The notes under the pieces: generated by a model
The model's database searches: none
Seen by the model: only the letters and a program-made list of their open reading frames with translations
Told to the model about the DNA's origin: nothing
Part shown: positions 44,916-54,360 of the stretch, piece by piece
Position numbering within the stretch: position 1 is the stretch's first letter
Layout of the letters: each line of letters starts with the position of its first letter
From: CBDHHC01 sp965263345
Lineage (GTDB): Bacteria; Pseudomonadota; Alphaproteobacteria; Rhizobiales; CBDHHC01
Direction: 5' to 3'
NCBI GenBank assembly: GCA_965263345.1
Contig: CBDHHC010000016.1
Coordinates: forward strand, 62,001 to 126,000
DNA length: 64,000 nucleotides
Translations under genes and position numbers: made by a program

Positions 44916-47078
44916 GTGAGCGATTGGACATCCATCACGAAGACAAAACGCCGAATAGTTAATTGGCTGGCGTTAGATTCTAGGCTTGACTCCGGAATGT
45001 ACGAAATTCTGGAAGAAGCTAGGAATCGTTGGGCCGCTTATTCAGACTTTTTAGCGCGTTTCCATGTAGGTGGCTACAAAAAGGTCCTTGTTGAATTTTT
45101 CTCCGAAGGACTTACGATCGGCACAGTTGGTCTAACATTGTTATTATGCCTTGCTCTCCCAGCCTTTGAAGAAACAAACAAAAACTGGAAAGACCCAGGG
45201 CAGCTCAGCGTGACATTTCTGGACCGATATGGCAATGAAATCGGTAAAAAAGGTATCTTGCATGACGACGCTGTATCTTTAGACGAAATCCCAAAACATA
45301 TGATACAGGCTGCACTTGCGACTGAAGACAGGCGTTTTTATGATCATTATGGCATTGATGTTTTAGGAACAATGCGTGCTTTGTTAGAAAACGTGAGAGC
45401 AAATAGTGTGGTTCAGGGGGGTAGTTCTATTACTCAGCAGTTGGCTAAAAACCTTTTCTTAAGCCCAGAACGAAGTCTAACACGCAAAATTAAAGAGCTG
45501 TTCCTTGCATTTTGGCTTGAAGGTCATTTCACAAAAGATGAAATCTTAAAATTATATCTGGACCGTGCATACTTAGGCGCAGGAACATACGGCGTCGAAG
45601 CAGCTGCCCGTTTCTATTTTGACAAATCTATACGGGATGTAACACTGGCCGAAGCTGCAATGTTAGGTGGCATGTTTAAAGCCCCAACAACATATGCCCC
45701 ACATATTAACTTACCAAATGCTAGAGCACGAGCCAATGAAGTTCTAACCAATATGGTGGAAGCAGGCTATATGACAGAAGGCCAGGTTCACGGTGCCCGC
45801 CTTAATCCTGCAAGCAGTGTCGAAAAACCAAATTTTTATGTACCTCATTATTTCCTGGATTGGGCCTATGAAGAAGTCCAACGTCTGGTGGGCGGCCAAG
45901 GAGACTACGTTTTATTGGCCAAAACAACCGTTGATACTGAACTCCAAAAATTTGCGCAAAATGTTGTACAAGATGTTTTAGATAAAGAAGGTCGTGCAGT
46001 AAATGTAAGACAAGCCGCATTAGTATCAATGGAATTAGACGGCGCAGTAAGATCAATTGTTGGTGGACGAGACTATGACCGCAGCCAGTTTAATCGCGCG
46101 ACACAAGGCCGTCGTCAACCAGGCTCATCTTTTAAACCTTATGTCTATTTAGCAGCGTTACAAACAGGACGTTACCGTCCAAACTCGCGCGTTGTTGACA
46201 GACCAGTGGTTTGCGGCAGAAAAGCTTTCAAAAACTACAATAATAGCTTCAGCGGTGCGATGACAATGAGTCATGCACTTAAAAAGTCTGTGAACACTGT
46301 AGCTCTGGATTTATCATATAAAGTTGGTCGAAAAAACGTTGTAAAAGAAGTACAAAAACTTGGTATGAATGTTGTAGCCAGTTGTTCAATGGCCTTAGGG
46401 GATACTGCCATTACACCTCTCCAACACACAGCAGGCTATGCCGCATTTGCAAATGGCGGTAAAGTGGTACAGCCATATGGCATATTGGAAATCAAAAATT
46501 CAAGAGATGAAACCATCTTCACACATGAAAAAGATGGACCTAAACCTGTTCCAACATTTAATCAAACCAACGTTTCAGATCTAAACTACATGCTAAGCCT
46601 TGTCCCCACAGAAGGAACGGGACGGGCAGCACGTTTGGAATTCACAGCATCTGCCGGAAAAACAGGAACAACCAGCAATTATAAAGATGGTTGGTATGTG
46701 GGATATACAGGCGCTTTTGTAACCGGCGTATGGTATGGCAATGATAACTCTCAATATATGACACGAAGAGGGACTGGCGGTAATCTACCTGCAAGAACCT
46801 GGAAACGCTATATGGAAAAAGCTCATGAAGCGATACGTCCTAATATCCCTAAAATACCAGGTGTCCCATTAAATGAACTACAAAAACAAGAGCTCCAACA
46901 ATTAGCCCTTATACAAGGCACAAGAGCAACAGCAAAAAAGAAGTTAAAACCAATCGATGTTCTACCGGTAAGAACCAAGCAGGTTTTAAATCAAATTTCA
47001 AAATTACTTAAAAATGCAGCTCCTATTGATAAACAAGCAAGCAATAACAAAACGAATAAGCGTGTTGCAAAACAATAA
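44916..47078 (+). CDS. Class A penicillin-binding protein (PBP1A-type)
   Basis: The 720-residue bifunctional enzyme polymerises and cross-links peptidoglycan. A membrane span lies near residues 65-90. The GT51 domain carries ATEDRRFYDHYGID (about 133-146), QGGSSITQQLAKNLFL (about 165-180), RKIKELFLAFWLE and YLDRAYLGAGTYGVEAA. The transpeptidase carries the active Ser in QPGSSFKPYVY (about 402-412), SVN (about 456) and the KTG box in SAGKTGTTSNYKDGW (about 586-600). The C-terminal tail is Lys/Asn-rich. The start is a GTG at 44916 with AGGTGA upstream. It precedes the DUF1214/DUF1254 pair. Confidence 0.9.
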   Translation: MSDWTSITKTKRRIVNWLALDSRLDSGMYEILEEARNRWAAYSDFLARFHVGGYKKVLVEFFSEGLTIGTVGLTLLLCLALPAFEETNKNWKDPGQLSVTFLDRYGNEIGKKGILHDDAVSLDEIPKHMIQAALATEDRRFYDHYGIDVLGTMRALLENVRANSVVQGGSSITQQLAKNLFLSPERSLTRKIKELFLAFWLEGHFTKDEILKLYLDRAYLGAGTYGVEAAARFYFDKSIRDVTLAEAAMLGGMFKAPTTYAPHINLPNARARANEVLTNMVEAGYMTEGQVHGARLNPASSVEKPNFYVPHYFLDWAYEEVQRLVGGQGDYVLLAKTTVDTELQKFAQNVVQDVLDKEGRAVNVRQAALVSMELDGAVRSIVGGRDYDRSQFNRATQGRRQPGSSFKPYVYLAALQTGRYRPNSRVVDRPVVCGRKAFKNYNNSFSGAMTMSHALKKSVNTVALDLSYKVGRKNVVKEVQKLGMNVVASCSMALGDTAITPLQHTAGYAAFANGGKVVQPYGILEIKNSRDETIFTHEKDGPKPVPTFNQTNVSDLNYMLSLVPTEGTGRAARLEFTASAGKTGTTSNYKDGWYVGYTGAFVTGVWYGNDNSQYMTRRGTGGNLPARTWKRYMEKAHEAIRPNIPKIPGVPLNELQKQELQQLALIQGTRATAKKKLKPIDVLPVRTKQVLNQISKLLKNAAPIDKQASNNKTNKRVAKQ

Positions 47079-47145
47079 AAATAAATTGGCATATCAAGTT
47101 CATGTTCAAGATAACCAATATATTACTTTTTAACGAGGAAGACTT

Positions 47146-47724
47146 GTGCGACTTTTATTAAGACTTTTAACATTCCTAATCGCAGCAACTTTTCTCGGCT
47201 TAGCTTCAGCATGGTACATGATCAATCATGGCTCCGCCTTGACCTTACAACATGTTGGCCCATGGAGCACTTGGGTGAGTGCAGGCAACCCAACTGCAGA
47301 TCCATATACCAGAGCACATTTTGCCCGTTCTGGGAGGCTACCAATCACATCCACAAGCGCCAGATACTATATTGCTAAAACTGATAGTTCAGGAGGCACA
47401 TTAGACCTTTCTTGCGAATATATCATCTCAGGCTCAAAAATTGATAGCACTTGGTGGAGTATCGCTGCCTACAACAAAGCGGGCAATATCCTAAAAAACA
47501 AAGCAAAAAGATATTCATATAACAAACTAGATATTTTTACCGATGATGAGGACTATAAAATTATCCTCGCCCAAAATGCCAGGTCTGGAAACTGGCTACC
47601 ATTAAGTGGCAGTGGAGCATTCCAAATCATGTTCAGAATTTATCGCGCTGACATCACCGAAGATTTATTCTCTTTAGAAAAAGCAAAAGAAATTCTTCCA
47701 GAAATTACAAGGGTAGATTGCTAA
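47146..47724 (+). CDS. DUF1214-type exported protein
   Basis: The 192-residue product has a signal or anchor segment (about residues 1-22) and then a domain with LQHVGPWSTWVSAGNPTADPY (about 33-50 region), RLPITSTSARYYIAKTDSSG and WWSIAAYNKAGNIL, which fits the DUF1214 family. Its overlapping neighbour is DUF1254-like, the usual pairing in Rhizobiales-type genomes. Function is unknown. The start is a GTG at 47146 with GAGGA upstream. The stop TAA overlaps the next ATG (TAATG), so the two are translated in a coupled manner. Confidence 0.78.
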   Translation: MRLLLRLLTFLIAATFLGLASAWYMINHGSALTLQHVGPWSTWVSAGNPTADPYTRAHFARSGRLPITSTSARYYIAKTDSSGGTLDLSCEYIISGSKIDSTWWSIAAYNKAGNILKNKAKRYSYNKLDIFTDDEDYKIILAQNARSGNWLPLSGSGAFQIMFRIYRADITEDLFSLEKAKEILPEITRVDC

Positions 47725-48428
47725 TGTCAGGTTTTATTTCCGATCTTAAATCTTACTTCCCTGATCCAAAGAGACGTGAGCAAAAAGCTGTAAAAGATAG
47801 CAGGTCATACCTCACACGAGTAAGAGAGAGTAATGCTTGGCGTTTAATCAAACGTTATTCCAGAAAATTCTGGAACTGGTTTAAAGTTGATAATTGGAGA
47901 TGGGCACTGAAAAGCCTGATAGTTGCTGGTATCATCCACATTCTTGCCGTTATAAACCTGCCAGCATTTGCACCAAAATCAGCTTGGTTCAGATTACAAA
48001 ATGATTTACCCGTCAACACAATGAAATTACTGCCAACCTTAGATAAAGAACAACCAGTCCTACCAATGCTAGCACCAGATATTCGCTATGCTATATGTCG
48101 TTATGATCTATCAAAAGGCCCTGTAACAATTAAGACCGATATCCCAAATCAATTATTTTCAATTGCTGCCTATAACAACATCGGCCAGAATTTTTATATC
48201 ATCTCAGGACAAGCGCTTCAACGTGACAAACTCTTTATGATCATCACACAAAACAAATATACAGCAGAAGAAGAAGTCAGTGCCTCTGAAGAAGCTGATG
48301 ATGTAATCGTTGTTAAATCTGCCGAAAAAACTGGTATCCTTCTTTTGCGCGCGCCTGTTCAAGGCCCGTCTTATGAAAATCAAGTCGAAACAATTTTATC
48401 TAACGCAATCTGTGAAACGAAAAACTAA
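47724..48428 (+). CDS. DUF1254-type membrane protein
   Basis: The 234-residue product has a basic cytosolic start (about residues 1-60), one membrane span (about 67-84, SLIVAGIIHILAVINLPAF) and a periplasmic domain with PMLAPDIRYAICRYDLSKGP and LFSIAAYNNIGQNFYIISG. Pairing and fold fit the DUF1254-like partner of the DUF1214 protein. The shared S/W-IAAYN motif in both proteins suggests that they are distant duplicates or assemble together. Function is unknown. It overlaps the upstream gene by one base. Confidence 0.77.
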   Translation: MSGFISDLKSYFPDPKRREQKAVKDSRSYLTRVRESNAWRLIKRYSRKFWNWFKVDNWRWALKSLIVAGIIHILAVINLPAFAPKSAWFRLQNDLPVNTMKLLPTLDKEQPVLPMLAPDIRYAICRYDLSKGPVTIKTDIPNQLFSIAAYNNIGQNFYIISGQALQRDKLFMIITQNKYTAEEEVSASEEADDVIVVKSAEKTGILLLRAPVQGPSYENQVETILSNAICETKN

Positions 48429-48436
48429 TTTCTACT

Positions 48437-49069
48437 TTAAAACACAGCTTTAACAATAGCGGCATAATGACAGCTCGTACCGGCGACAACAAAAGCATGC
48501 CAGACTGCATTTTGATATAACAGGCTTGTCCATAAGTGAAACACCACACCTATAGAATAAAACGCACCGCCAGCCAGCAATAATATCACACTTGCAAAAG
48601 GTATCGATGAAAACATCGGATAGAAAAATAAAAGACCAACCCATCCAAGACCTAGATATAAGTAGATCGAATATTTGTCCCAACGTTCACGAATATAAAG
48701 TTTGGCAATAGCGCCAAAAAGTGCGATAGCCCAAACAATAATCAATAATCCATATCCTGAAAACCCCCCCATCTTAATAAAAGCAAACGGGGTATAGGTC
48801 GCAGCAATTTTCACAAAAATAGCTGCCTGATCAAACCTGCGCAGCATTCCTTTCCAGTCTGGCAATGGGATAAGATGATAGGCCGCAGAAAACCCAAACA
48901 TGGCAATCATGCTAACACCATAAATCACAAGAGCTGTCGTAGAAGAAACAGGCAAAGAAGGAATTGCATATACAAGTAGTAGAATGAAACCAATCAATCC
49001 GATAGAGATGCCTATGACATGCACAAATCCATCGGCAATACGCTCAGCGAAGGTATAATTGGGATACAT
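48437..49069 (-). CDS. Hemolysin III/PAQR-family membrane protein
   Basis: The protein has seven predicted spans and the family landmarks YPNYTFAERIADGFVHVIGI (about residues 2-21), FGFSAAYHLIP (about 67-77, with Ser and His) and the C-terminal HAFVVAGTSCHYAAIV, supplying the other His residues of the metal site. PAQR/YqfA proteins are proposed lipid-modifying hydrolases or regulators; haemolysis is only historical. I chose the ATG at 49069, behind GGGAGAT and in line with relatives, over 49084. It is convergent with the DUF1254 gene (eight-base gap). Confidence 0.87.
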   Translation of the reverse strand: MYPNYTFAERIADGFVHVIGISIGLIGFILLLVYAIPSLPVSSTTALVIYGVSMIAMFGFSAAYHLIPLPDWKGMLRRFDQAAIFVKIAATYTPFAFIKMGGFSGYGLLIIVWAIALFGAIAKLYIRERWDKYSIYLYLGLGWVGLLFFYPMFSSIPFASVILLLAGGAFYSIGVVFHLWTSLLYQNAVWHAFVVAGTSCHYAAIVKAVF

Positions 49070-49205
49070 TAAGAGATCTCCCATTCAAAAATTAAAACAA
49101 CACCCTCCTGAATATGTAATCTTATATTTTTGCTAAACACGATTACTTAAGATCAATTAAAAACAAATATAATTGATATTAAGTAAACAAATTTTATGGA
49201 ATAAA

Positions 49206-50252
49206 TTATTTCACACTCCAAACTTCACGACAATGCTTTTTGATCTCATACTTATTTCCTAGATCCTTACGAGGCCTTAGAACATCTAGAGGCGCTTCTT
49301 TGGCAATCTTAACAAAGCATGCATGCAAATCTCTGTCCTCTAAAGCATCTATCACAACCGTCTCTAAACCATTCGCGATAAACAACCAGCGCCCCTTATC
49401 AGCACCAGAAACTTTTCTAATATGCTCATTTTTTAAATACCGAACCATCTCTTTAATACGTTTGATCGACAAAGGGTGCGTTGCAGTACGCCTCATATAA
49501 TCTTCCCACTCGGCATCAGTTTTAAACTCGCCTCTGTGAGTTAAATTATAAATCTGGGCTTTAAAAAATAACAATGCCCCAAAAGGTGATGTTCCAGTTC
49601 GTCCCAACACATCCATGGCAAATCGATCTGATTGAATTTCATCAAGTCGGGCTTGCTTCGTTGTGATTTCATCATACCCTTTATGCTGATAATAAATATG
49701 TGCCAGCTCATGAGCCATGATAAATGCAAAGGCTTCATTGCGAAATCTTAAAGAAAGATCATCGACGCCTTTTTGCTTATAAGCATCTTTTGGAATGCCC
49801 AGCGCTTCTAGAATATTCGGTTTCCGTCCGCCAGGAAAATCAGAGGCTTTCCGATAACGCAACATCGTATAATAAATATCAATCACACCATGGCTATACC
49901 CATTGACCTGCAACCAGGCATAAGCTGTCGTCAAATCTTCCAAAGCTTTAAGAGAAAGCAACGGCATCACGACCTTAGGCTTACTCGTGCCAATCGTGGC
50001 ATAAAAATTCATCAAATAATCTTTGGCCTTTGGAAAAGGAAATTCAAACCCAACTCCAGCCAAACCGATTTGCTCTTGTGGTGTCAGATAAGGTTTAATC
50101 CCAATAGAGTATATTTTACTAACCGCCGTCCTTAACCGCCGATCATCTTTAATCAGCTCTTGTTGGGTATAATGATCTTTATAAACCTGCGCGAAACTAA
50201 AACTTGGAAAAATCAGCACAAAAACAAATAAAATAATCCGACACCACCACAT
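49206..50252 (-). CDS. Secreted HExxH metalloprotease (M48-like)
   Basis: The 348-residue product starts at the ATG at 50252, with GAGGAG upstream, and has a signal peptide ending FSFAQ. The zinc site is AFIMAHELAHIYYQH (HELAH, about 199-203) followed by a Glu in ARLDEIQSDRFAMDVLG (about 218-234), the gluzincin pattern of M48-type peptidases. LSIKRIKEMVRYL further on is typical of such enzymes. The periplasm is the likely site. A longer TTG start at 50336 has no signal-peptide logic. The target is unknown. No partner gene is adjacent. Confidence 0.77.
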   Translation of the reverse strand: MWWCRIILFVFVLIFPSFSFAQVYKDHYTQQELIKDDRRLRTAVSKIYSIGIKPYLTPQEQIGLAGVGFEFPFPKAKDYLMNFYATIGTSKPKVVMPLLSLKALEDLTTAYAWLQVNGYSHGVIDIYYTMLRYRKASDFPGGRKPNILEALGIPKDAYKQKGVDDLSLRFRNEAFAFIMAHELAHIYYQHKGYDEITTKQARLDEIQSDRFAMDVLGRTGTSPFGALLFFKAQIYNLTHRGEFKTDAEWEDYMRRTATHPLSIKRIKEMVRYLKNEHIRKVSGADKGRWLFIANGLETVVIDALEDRDLHACFVKIAKEAPLDVLRPRKDLGNKYEIKKHCREVWSVK

Positions 50253-50363
50253 ACCACTCTCCTCAAAAAGCTTAGTCCTATGGTCTGAAATAATCTGAGA
50301 ATTTGGCGTTTGTAAGAATGTTAAAACATCTATCAAATATAAAAAGAAAAGGTATAATTGCTC

Positions 50364-50714
50364 TTATGAATCGACAACCTTCTTAACAAATTTAGACTTA
50401 AGTCCCATCGCACCAACACCAGGTATTTTACAATCAATATCATGGTCACCATCGACAAGACGAATATTTTTAACCTTCGTCCCAACCTTAACAACTGATG
50501 AAGAACCTTTCACTTTAAGATCTTTGATAACAGTTACACTGTCACCATCTTTAAGTTCTACTCCATTGCTATCACGAATAACAACACCACTGTCTTGTGT
50601 CTCAACAGAACTGTCCATGGACCATTCATAACCACATTCAGGACAAATATACATCCCTCGGTCTTCATAAACATAAGTAGACCCACACTGAGAACAGTTC
50701 GGAATTTCACTCAT
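50364..50714 (-). CDS. PhnA/YjdM-type zinc-ribbon protein
   Basis: The 116-residue protein has an N-terminal zinc ribbon, CSQCGSTYVYEDRGMYICPECG (in part CSQC and CPEC, about residues 7-28), and a C-terminal SH3-like barrel: DSNGVELKDGDSVTVIKDLKV and VGTKVKNIRLVDGDHDIDCKI. This is the PhnA/YjdM family. Despite its name it is not proven to act on phosphonates; in some bacteria it resembles the PhnA-like part of unrelated enzymes. It lies upstream of the protease on the same strand and opposite to the large orphan gene. Confidence 0.9.
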   Translation of the reverse strand: MSEIPNCSQCGSTYVYEDRGMYICPECGYEWSMDSSVETQDSGVVIRDSNGVELKDGDSVTVIKDLKVKGSSSVVKVGTKVKNIRLVDGDHDIDCKIPGVGAMGLKSKFVKKVVDS

Positions 50715-51170
50715 ATCATTTCCTTATTATGATGAATGCATTCGCCTGAACACATAATGATTGTATTGAGAAATCTATGAGGAATGAAAAGGAAATAAGC
50801 AAGGTTAAAAATTAGAAAAAGAGTAATAACTCATCCAACTCTCTCGATTATGCCATAACTATAGCAGACTACCGTAACGGTGTCAAGGACTTTTTTCCTG
50901 GGTATTTTTTCTTCTTATTTTACTGTGAAGAAAGAGTTAATACGACTAAATACGTACCCATTCATACGGTTTACTTAGAAAGCTAAGTAGTCATCACGGA
51001 TAGACATTCAGGCTACTAATCAATCATTCTAATAATCAACTCAAGTAATTTTTTCTGGGAATTGACTTTTTAAACACCATACGAAGAATTCTGGGGAATT
51101 ATTAAAACAAGCTCAAAAACACTGAACTCTCTAGATACTTTAATATTTACATTTAGAATATGGAGCAATC
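50715..51170. other. Divergent promoter region of phnA and the 1036-residue gene
   Basis: There is no gene. TTGACT at 51063-51068 with AGAATT 17 bases on is a possible promoter for the large gene but is weak. Small hairpins (ACTTAG-AAAG-CTAAGT near 50973-50988; ACCGT-A-ACGGT near 50872) are visible. The rest is A/T-rich. Confidence 0.35.
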
Positions 51171-54100
51171 ATGGAACAAGAAACTAGTGTTGATGCTATT
51201 GGTGGTTCAGATAACGCAACAGAAACACGAACCGAAACTTTTGAGTCAGGTAATGACCGTGAAGACCGTTCTGGAGCACACATGTCTGCAGCAATGGACC
51301 GTGCTGAAAAAGATCACAAGGCAAGTGATAAAAGTGAAAAAGTCTCGTCAAGCCTCGGAGCAGCTGAAAAAACGCACCACACCAATCCTTCTGAGGGGCT
51401 AACTATTAACCATAATGATGATGCAGAAACCGCTGGAGATGAAACAAGGGAAAGAACAGCGAAATCTCTAACTACTCTTGCTGCGGATGATACCAAAGTA
51501 GAAGCAGAATTAGTCCAAGTTCAACATAGCACAAGTGGTGTAATAGAAGAAAAACCTGAAGAAACGCCCAAACCTGCACCAACCGATGAAGACCGTAAAG
51601 CTAAAATTGCAGAACTTGACACCAGTATAGCTGGAATTGTCCAAGGAGATGTGACGCCTGCAGAAGCTGATAAACTTGATCAAACATTACGCGAGCAGCT
51701 GGAACTGAAAACGACAGGCATGGCCACACCGAGTGATGCTTTGGAAAGTTGGGCTGCCGAAATGAAAGCATTGAACCCTGAAGATAAAGAGTTAGCTGCA
51801 ATTGTAGATCGTGTTTCTGCTGATAAACAAAGAGACTGGGCCGCCTCAGGAAGGGTCCATGATGTTTTTGATCCACTCAATACAATTGTTAGCACTGCCA
51901 AAAACGACCCTGCTGGTTGGACACCAGAGCTTAAAACGAAATTCAAGGACACTGTGACAGGCCAATTTGCTACAGCAGCAAAACTGAACCCTACAGTTGA
52001 AGCTGTTAAAAGCCATGCAGAACTCCTAAAGACATATATGCCAGAGCAGGCTCCTCTCATAGATGCTGCCCTTAAAGAATTTACAGTAGATGGCCCCCAG
52101 CGTATAGCAGCAGAAATTGCCGCAACCCTTAAAACAGAAGGACCAGAAGCAGCAGCCGCAGCTCTGGCAAAAGCAACTCATCCAAATTCTGTCGATCCAT
52201 TAACAGCAGGCCTGATTACACGAGAGGCAAAACCTTCCATTACGGCTATTGCGGACACACTTGTTGGACGTTGGAATGAGGCCATAAAAGGTTATTCATC
52301 ATTTGTTGATACATCAGCAATTGTCTCTGCTCGGGACCAGTTTGTAGAAGAAAATGCACAACTCTACAGAGATTTGAGCGCCTCTTTAGATAGCGCATCA
52401 CGAAGTCCGCTTGGCAAACAGGCCGTTACGGATGTTGCAGAAAAGATTGTTGGTTCAATTACTGCGATAGACCACAGAGGACAAGTAATCAACTTTGCTG
52501 ATGAGCAATTTGTCAGTGCTCTAGGAAGCCTTACAACAGACGGAATTGAGAAAGGAGCCGGAGCAGCACTTAGTTTCGAATTAGCTGCACAATTAAGCGC
52601 GGTTGGTCAAACAAAGAGTGCAGAGACCATAGTAGATAGTATAAAACTTGGAGCCTCTCGCCTGCAAGCAGTAACACAAAGCGCGGTTGATAAATTTATC
52701 AAAGATTATGAGGTTATATTAAGTCCACAACAAGCTCTATCTCCTTACATATCACAAGAAAACCTGGATGCAGCAGAAAAAGCATTCCTTGAGAAAAATC
52801 CGGAGTTAGCCAGAACAATCTCTGGACACCTTGCGACACTTAACAAACATGGTTATGAGATCACAAGGCTTGCTGTATTAACGGATGAATATGCTGCAAA
52901 ACTTGACTCACTACCAAATTATAGCGCGCTTGTTGATCAAACAACATCCTTACTTAAAGATCCAAAAACTCAGGCCGCAACATTGCTGAGCGTGAGTGGT
53001 ACTGCTGAAACAGCACGAGCCTTTGCATCAGATATGATCAAATCTGGCTTAGTAGATCCTAAGAGTGCAATCTACTCTCTTATTGGCCCCTCTGGCACAA
53101 TCCCGATTGACCATTCAAGAAATATTCGTGCTATACGTAATGCAGCAATGAAAACATATAATGCTGGCATACCAGGCCCTGCACTTTCAGACAAAGAATC
53201 TAAACTGCGACGTTCAGCTTTTGACCCTGGCACACGACTCGGCATTGGCTCAGGACTACTTGGAACAGCTATGTACACATGGGGAATGTTCAATCAATTT
53301 GATAAATACCAAGATGCCCTGGCAAAAGGCAAACCGAGTGCATACATTTCTGGAGCACTGACTTTAAACTATGCATTTGGCCTTACCGTTGAAGGCATTC
53401 AAGCAGGCGTAGGCGCATATGCCAATGCAAGAAAATTAAACGGGCTTCCAGAAGAGAAGATCCAAAGTCTTAAGATGGGTCTTGATAGATTTGCAGCAAG
53501 AACAGCGACAAGAACTGGTGTCATGAATACCTTGTATGGCAATGTTCGTAATTTCTCAACCGGCATAAATGTAGCTGGCACAGTCGTATATTTAGCTGAA
53601 GGAGATTACTTACGCGCCGGAGCTTATGGAGCAACGACAGCAGGTCAATTGTTATCTTCATTCGCTAAAGGGTTTGACCCAATTAAAATTGGTGGAAGAC
53701 AGATCACAGCAGCTGCCCTTCAAGCCTTTGGAACATGGTTTTCACTTGGAGGTGGTGTAGCTCTCGTAAGTATCGACATGTACCAAAACCATCAAGACAA
53801 AGTAAAACGCGCAGAACGTTTACAAGCATCAACTGAAGCATTTGCGCAAGAATTAGGTCTCCGTCCCGATGTTACAAAAGCAATTAGCAGATATGACCTT
53901 AATGGCGTTGCGGCCATTGAAAGACTCACAGCGCTCGCCCATAGACAAGGAATAACTCCTCAAGAAATGCTAGATTGGTTAAACAAACAATCTCCTGAAT
54001 TTGTCGAGAAATTTGTGAATGACGGCCTCCTCGAAGTACCAAGAACCTCGACAGGAGAGTTTGCACCATGGATTGAAACACCAACGATAGCTCGAGGAGT

Positions 54101-54281
54101 AAGTTACGAAGGTGATGTCTATGCTCAAATTGGATATGATCCTGCGAAAGCTGGGTTAGACTTATATGACCCTAAAACTTGGGCAATGTCAGTCACATCA
54201 CCAAAAGCACGATCGCTCAAAGGGTTGGAAATTTTAGCAACATTACTAGGACACCCTTTACCAACCGCCAACGTGCCATAA
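51171..54281 (+). CDS. Large orphan protein (1036 residues), function unknown
   Basis: I do not recognise this protein. The first 150 residues are acidic, Thr/Glu/Asp-rich and probably unstructured. Residues 150-680 are alanine-rich and helical. From about 686 there is a run of Gly/Ala-rich hydrophobic helices, LGIGSGLLGTAMYTWGMF (about 686-703), AYISGALTLNYAFG, INVAGTVVYLAEGDY (about 797) and TWFSLGGGVALVSI (about 855-867), then a charged tail. There is no signal peptide. The layout (disordered start, long helical middle, hydrophobic helices near the end) recalls secreted effectors or pore-forming translocators, but no secretion apparatus gene is near; this is only a guess. Codon use resembles the neighbours. 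Confidence 0.75.
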   Translation: MEQETSVDAIGGSDNATETRTETFESGNDREDRSGAHMSAAMDRAEKDHKASDKSEKVSSSLGAAEKTHHTNPSEGLTINHNDDAETAGDETRERTAKSLTTLAADDTKVEAELVQVQHSTSGVIEEKPEETPKPAPTDEDRKAKIAELDTSIAGIVQGDVTPAEADKLDQTLREQLELKTTGMATPSDALESWAAEMKALNPEDKELAAIVDRVSADKQRDWAASGRVHDVFDPLNTIVSTAKNDPAGWTPELKTKFKDTVTGQFATAAKLNPTVEAVKSHAELLKTYMPEQAPLIDAALKEFTVDGPQRIAAEIAATLKTEGPEAAAAALAKATHPNSVDPLTAGLITREAKPSITAIADTLVGRWNEAIKGYSSFVDTSAIVSARDQFVEENAQLYRDLSASLDSASRSPLGKQAVTDVAEKIVGSITAIDHRGQVINFADEQFVSALGSLTTDGIEKGAGAALSFELAAQLSAVGQTKSAETIVDSIKLGASRLQAVTQSAVDKFIKDYEVILSPQQALSPYISQENLDAAEKAFLEKNPELARTISGHLATLNKHGYEITRLAVLTDEYAAKLDSLPNYSALVDQTTSLLKDPKTQAATLLSVSGTAETARAFASDMIKSGLVDPKSAIYSLIGPSGTIPIDHSRNIRAIRNAAMKTYNAGIPGPALSDKESKLRRSAFDPGTRLGIGSGLLGTAMYTWGMFNQFDKYQDALAKGKPSAYISGALTLNYAFGLTVEGIQAGVGAYANARKLNGLPEEKIQSLKMGLDRFAARTATRTGVMNTLYGNVRNFSTGINVAGTVVYLAEGDYLRAGAYGATTAGQLLSSFAKGFDPIKIGGRQITAAALQAFGTWFSLGGGVALVSIDMYQNHQDKVKRAERLQASTEAFAQELGLRPDVTKAISRYDLNGVAAIERLTALAHRQGITPQEMLDWLNKQSPEFVEKFVNDGLLEVPRTSTGEFAPWIETPTIARGVSYEGDVYAQIGYDPAKAGLDLYDPKTWAMSVTSPKARSLKGLEILATLLGHPLPTANVP

Positions 54282-54320
54282 TCACTAAAGATGACATTTT
54301 GGGTATATGCAACATAATGA

Positions 54321-54360
54321 GAGTGGGGTTAGAGGCAAAAAGCTATTCTTCTCCCCACTC
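54321..54360. terminator. Hairpin between convergent orphan and ghrA genes
   Basis: GAGTGGGG (54321-54328) and CCCCACTC (54353-54360) can pair as a GC-rich 8-base stem with a 24-base loop. It touches the ghrA stop. The long loop makes it a weak terminator, but it is the only candidate between the two convergent genes. Confidence 0.35.

Noticed and set aside
51680..52060. Minus-strand open frame opposite the large orphan
   Set aside because: It is a shadow of the Ala-rich helical region; no ribosome site or motif.
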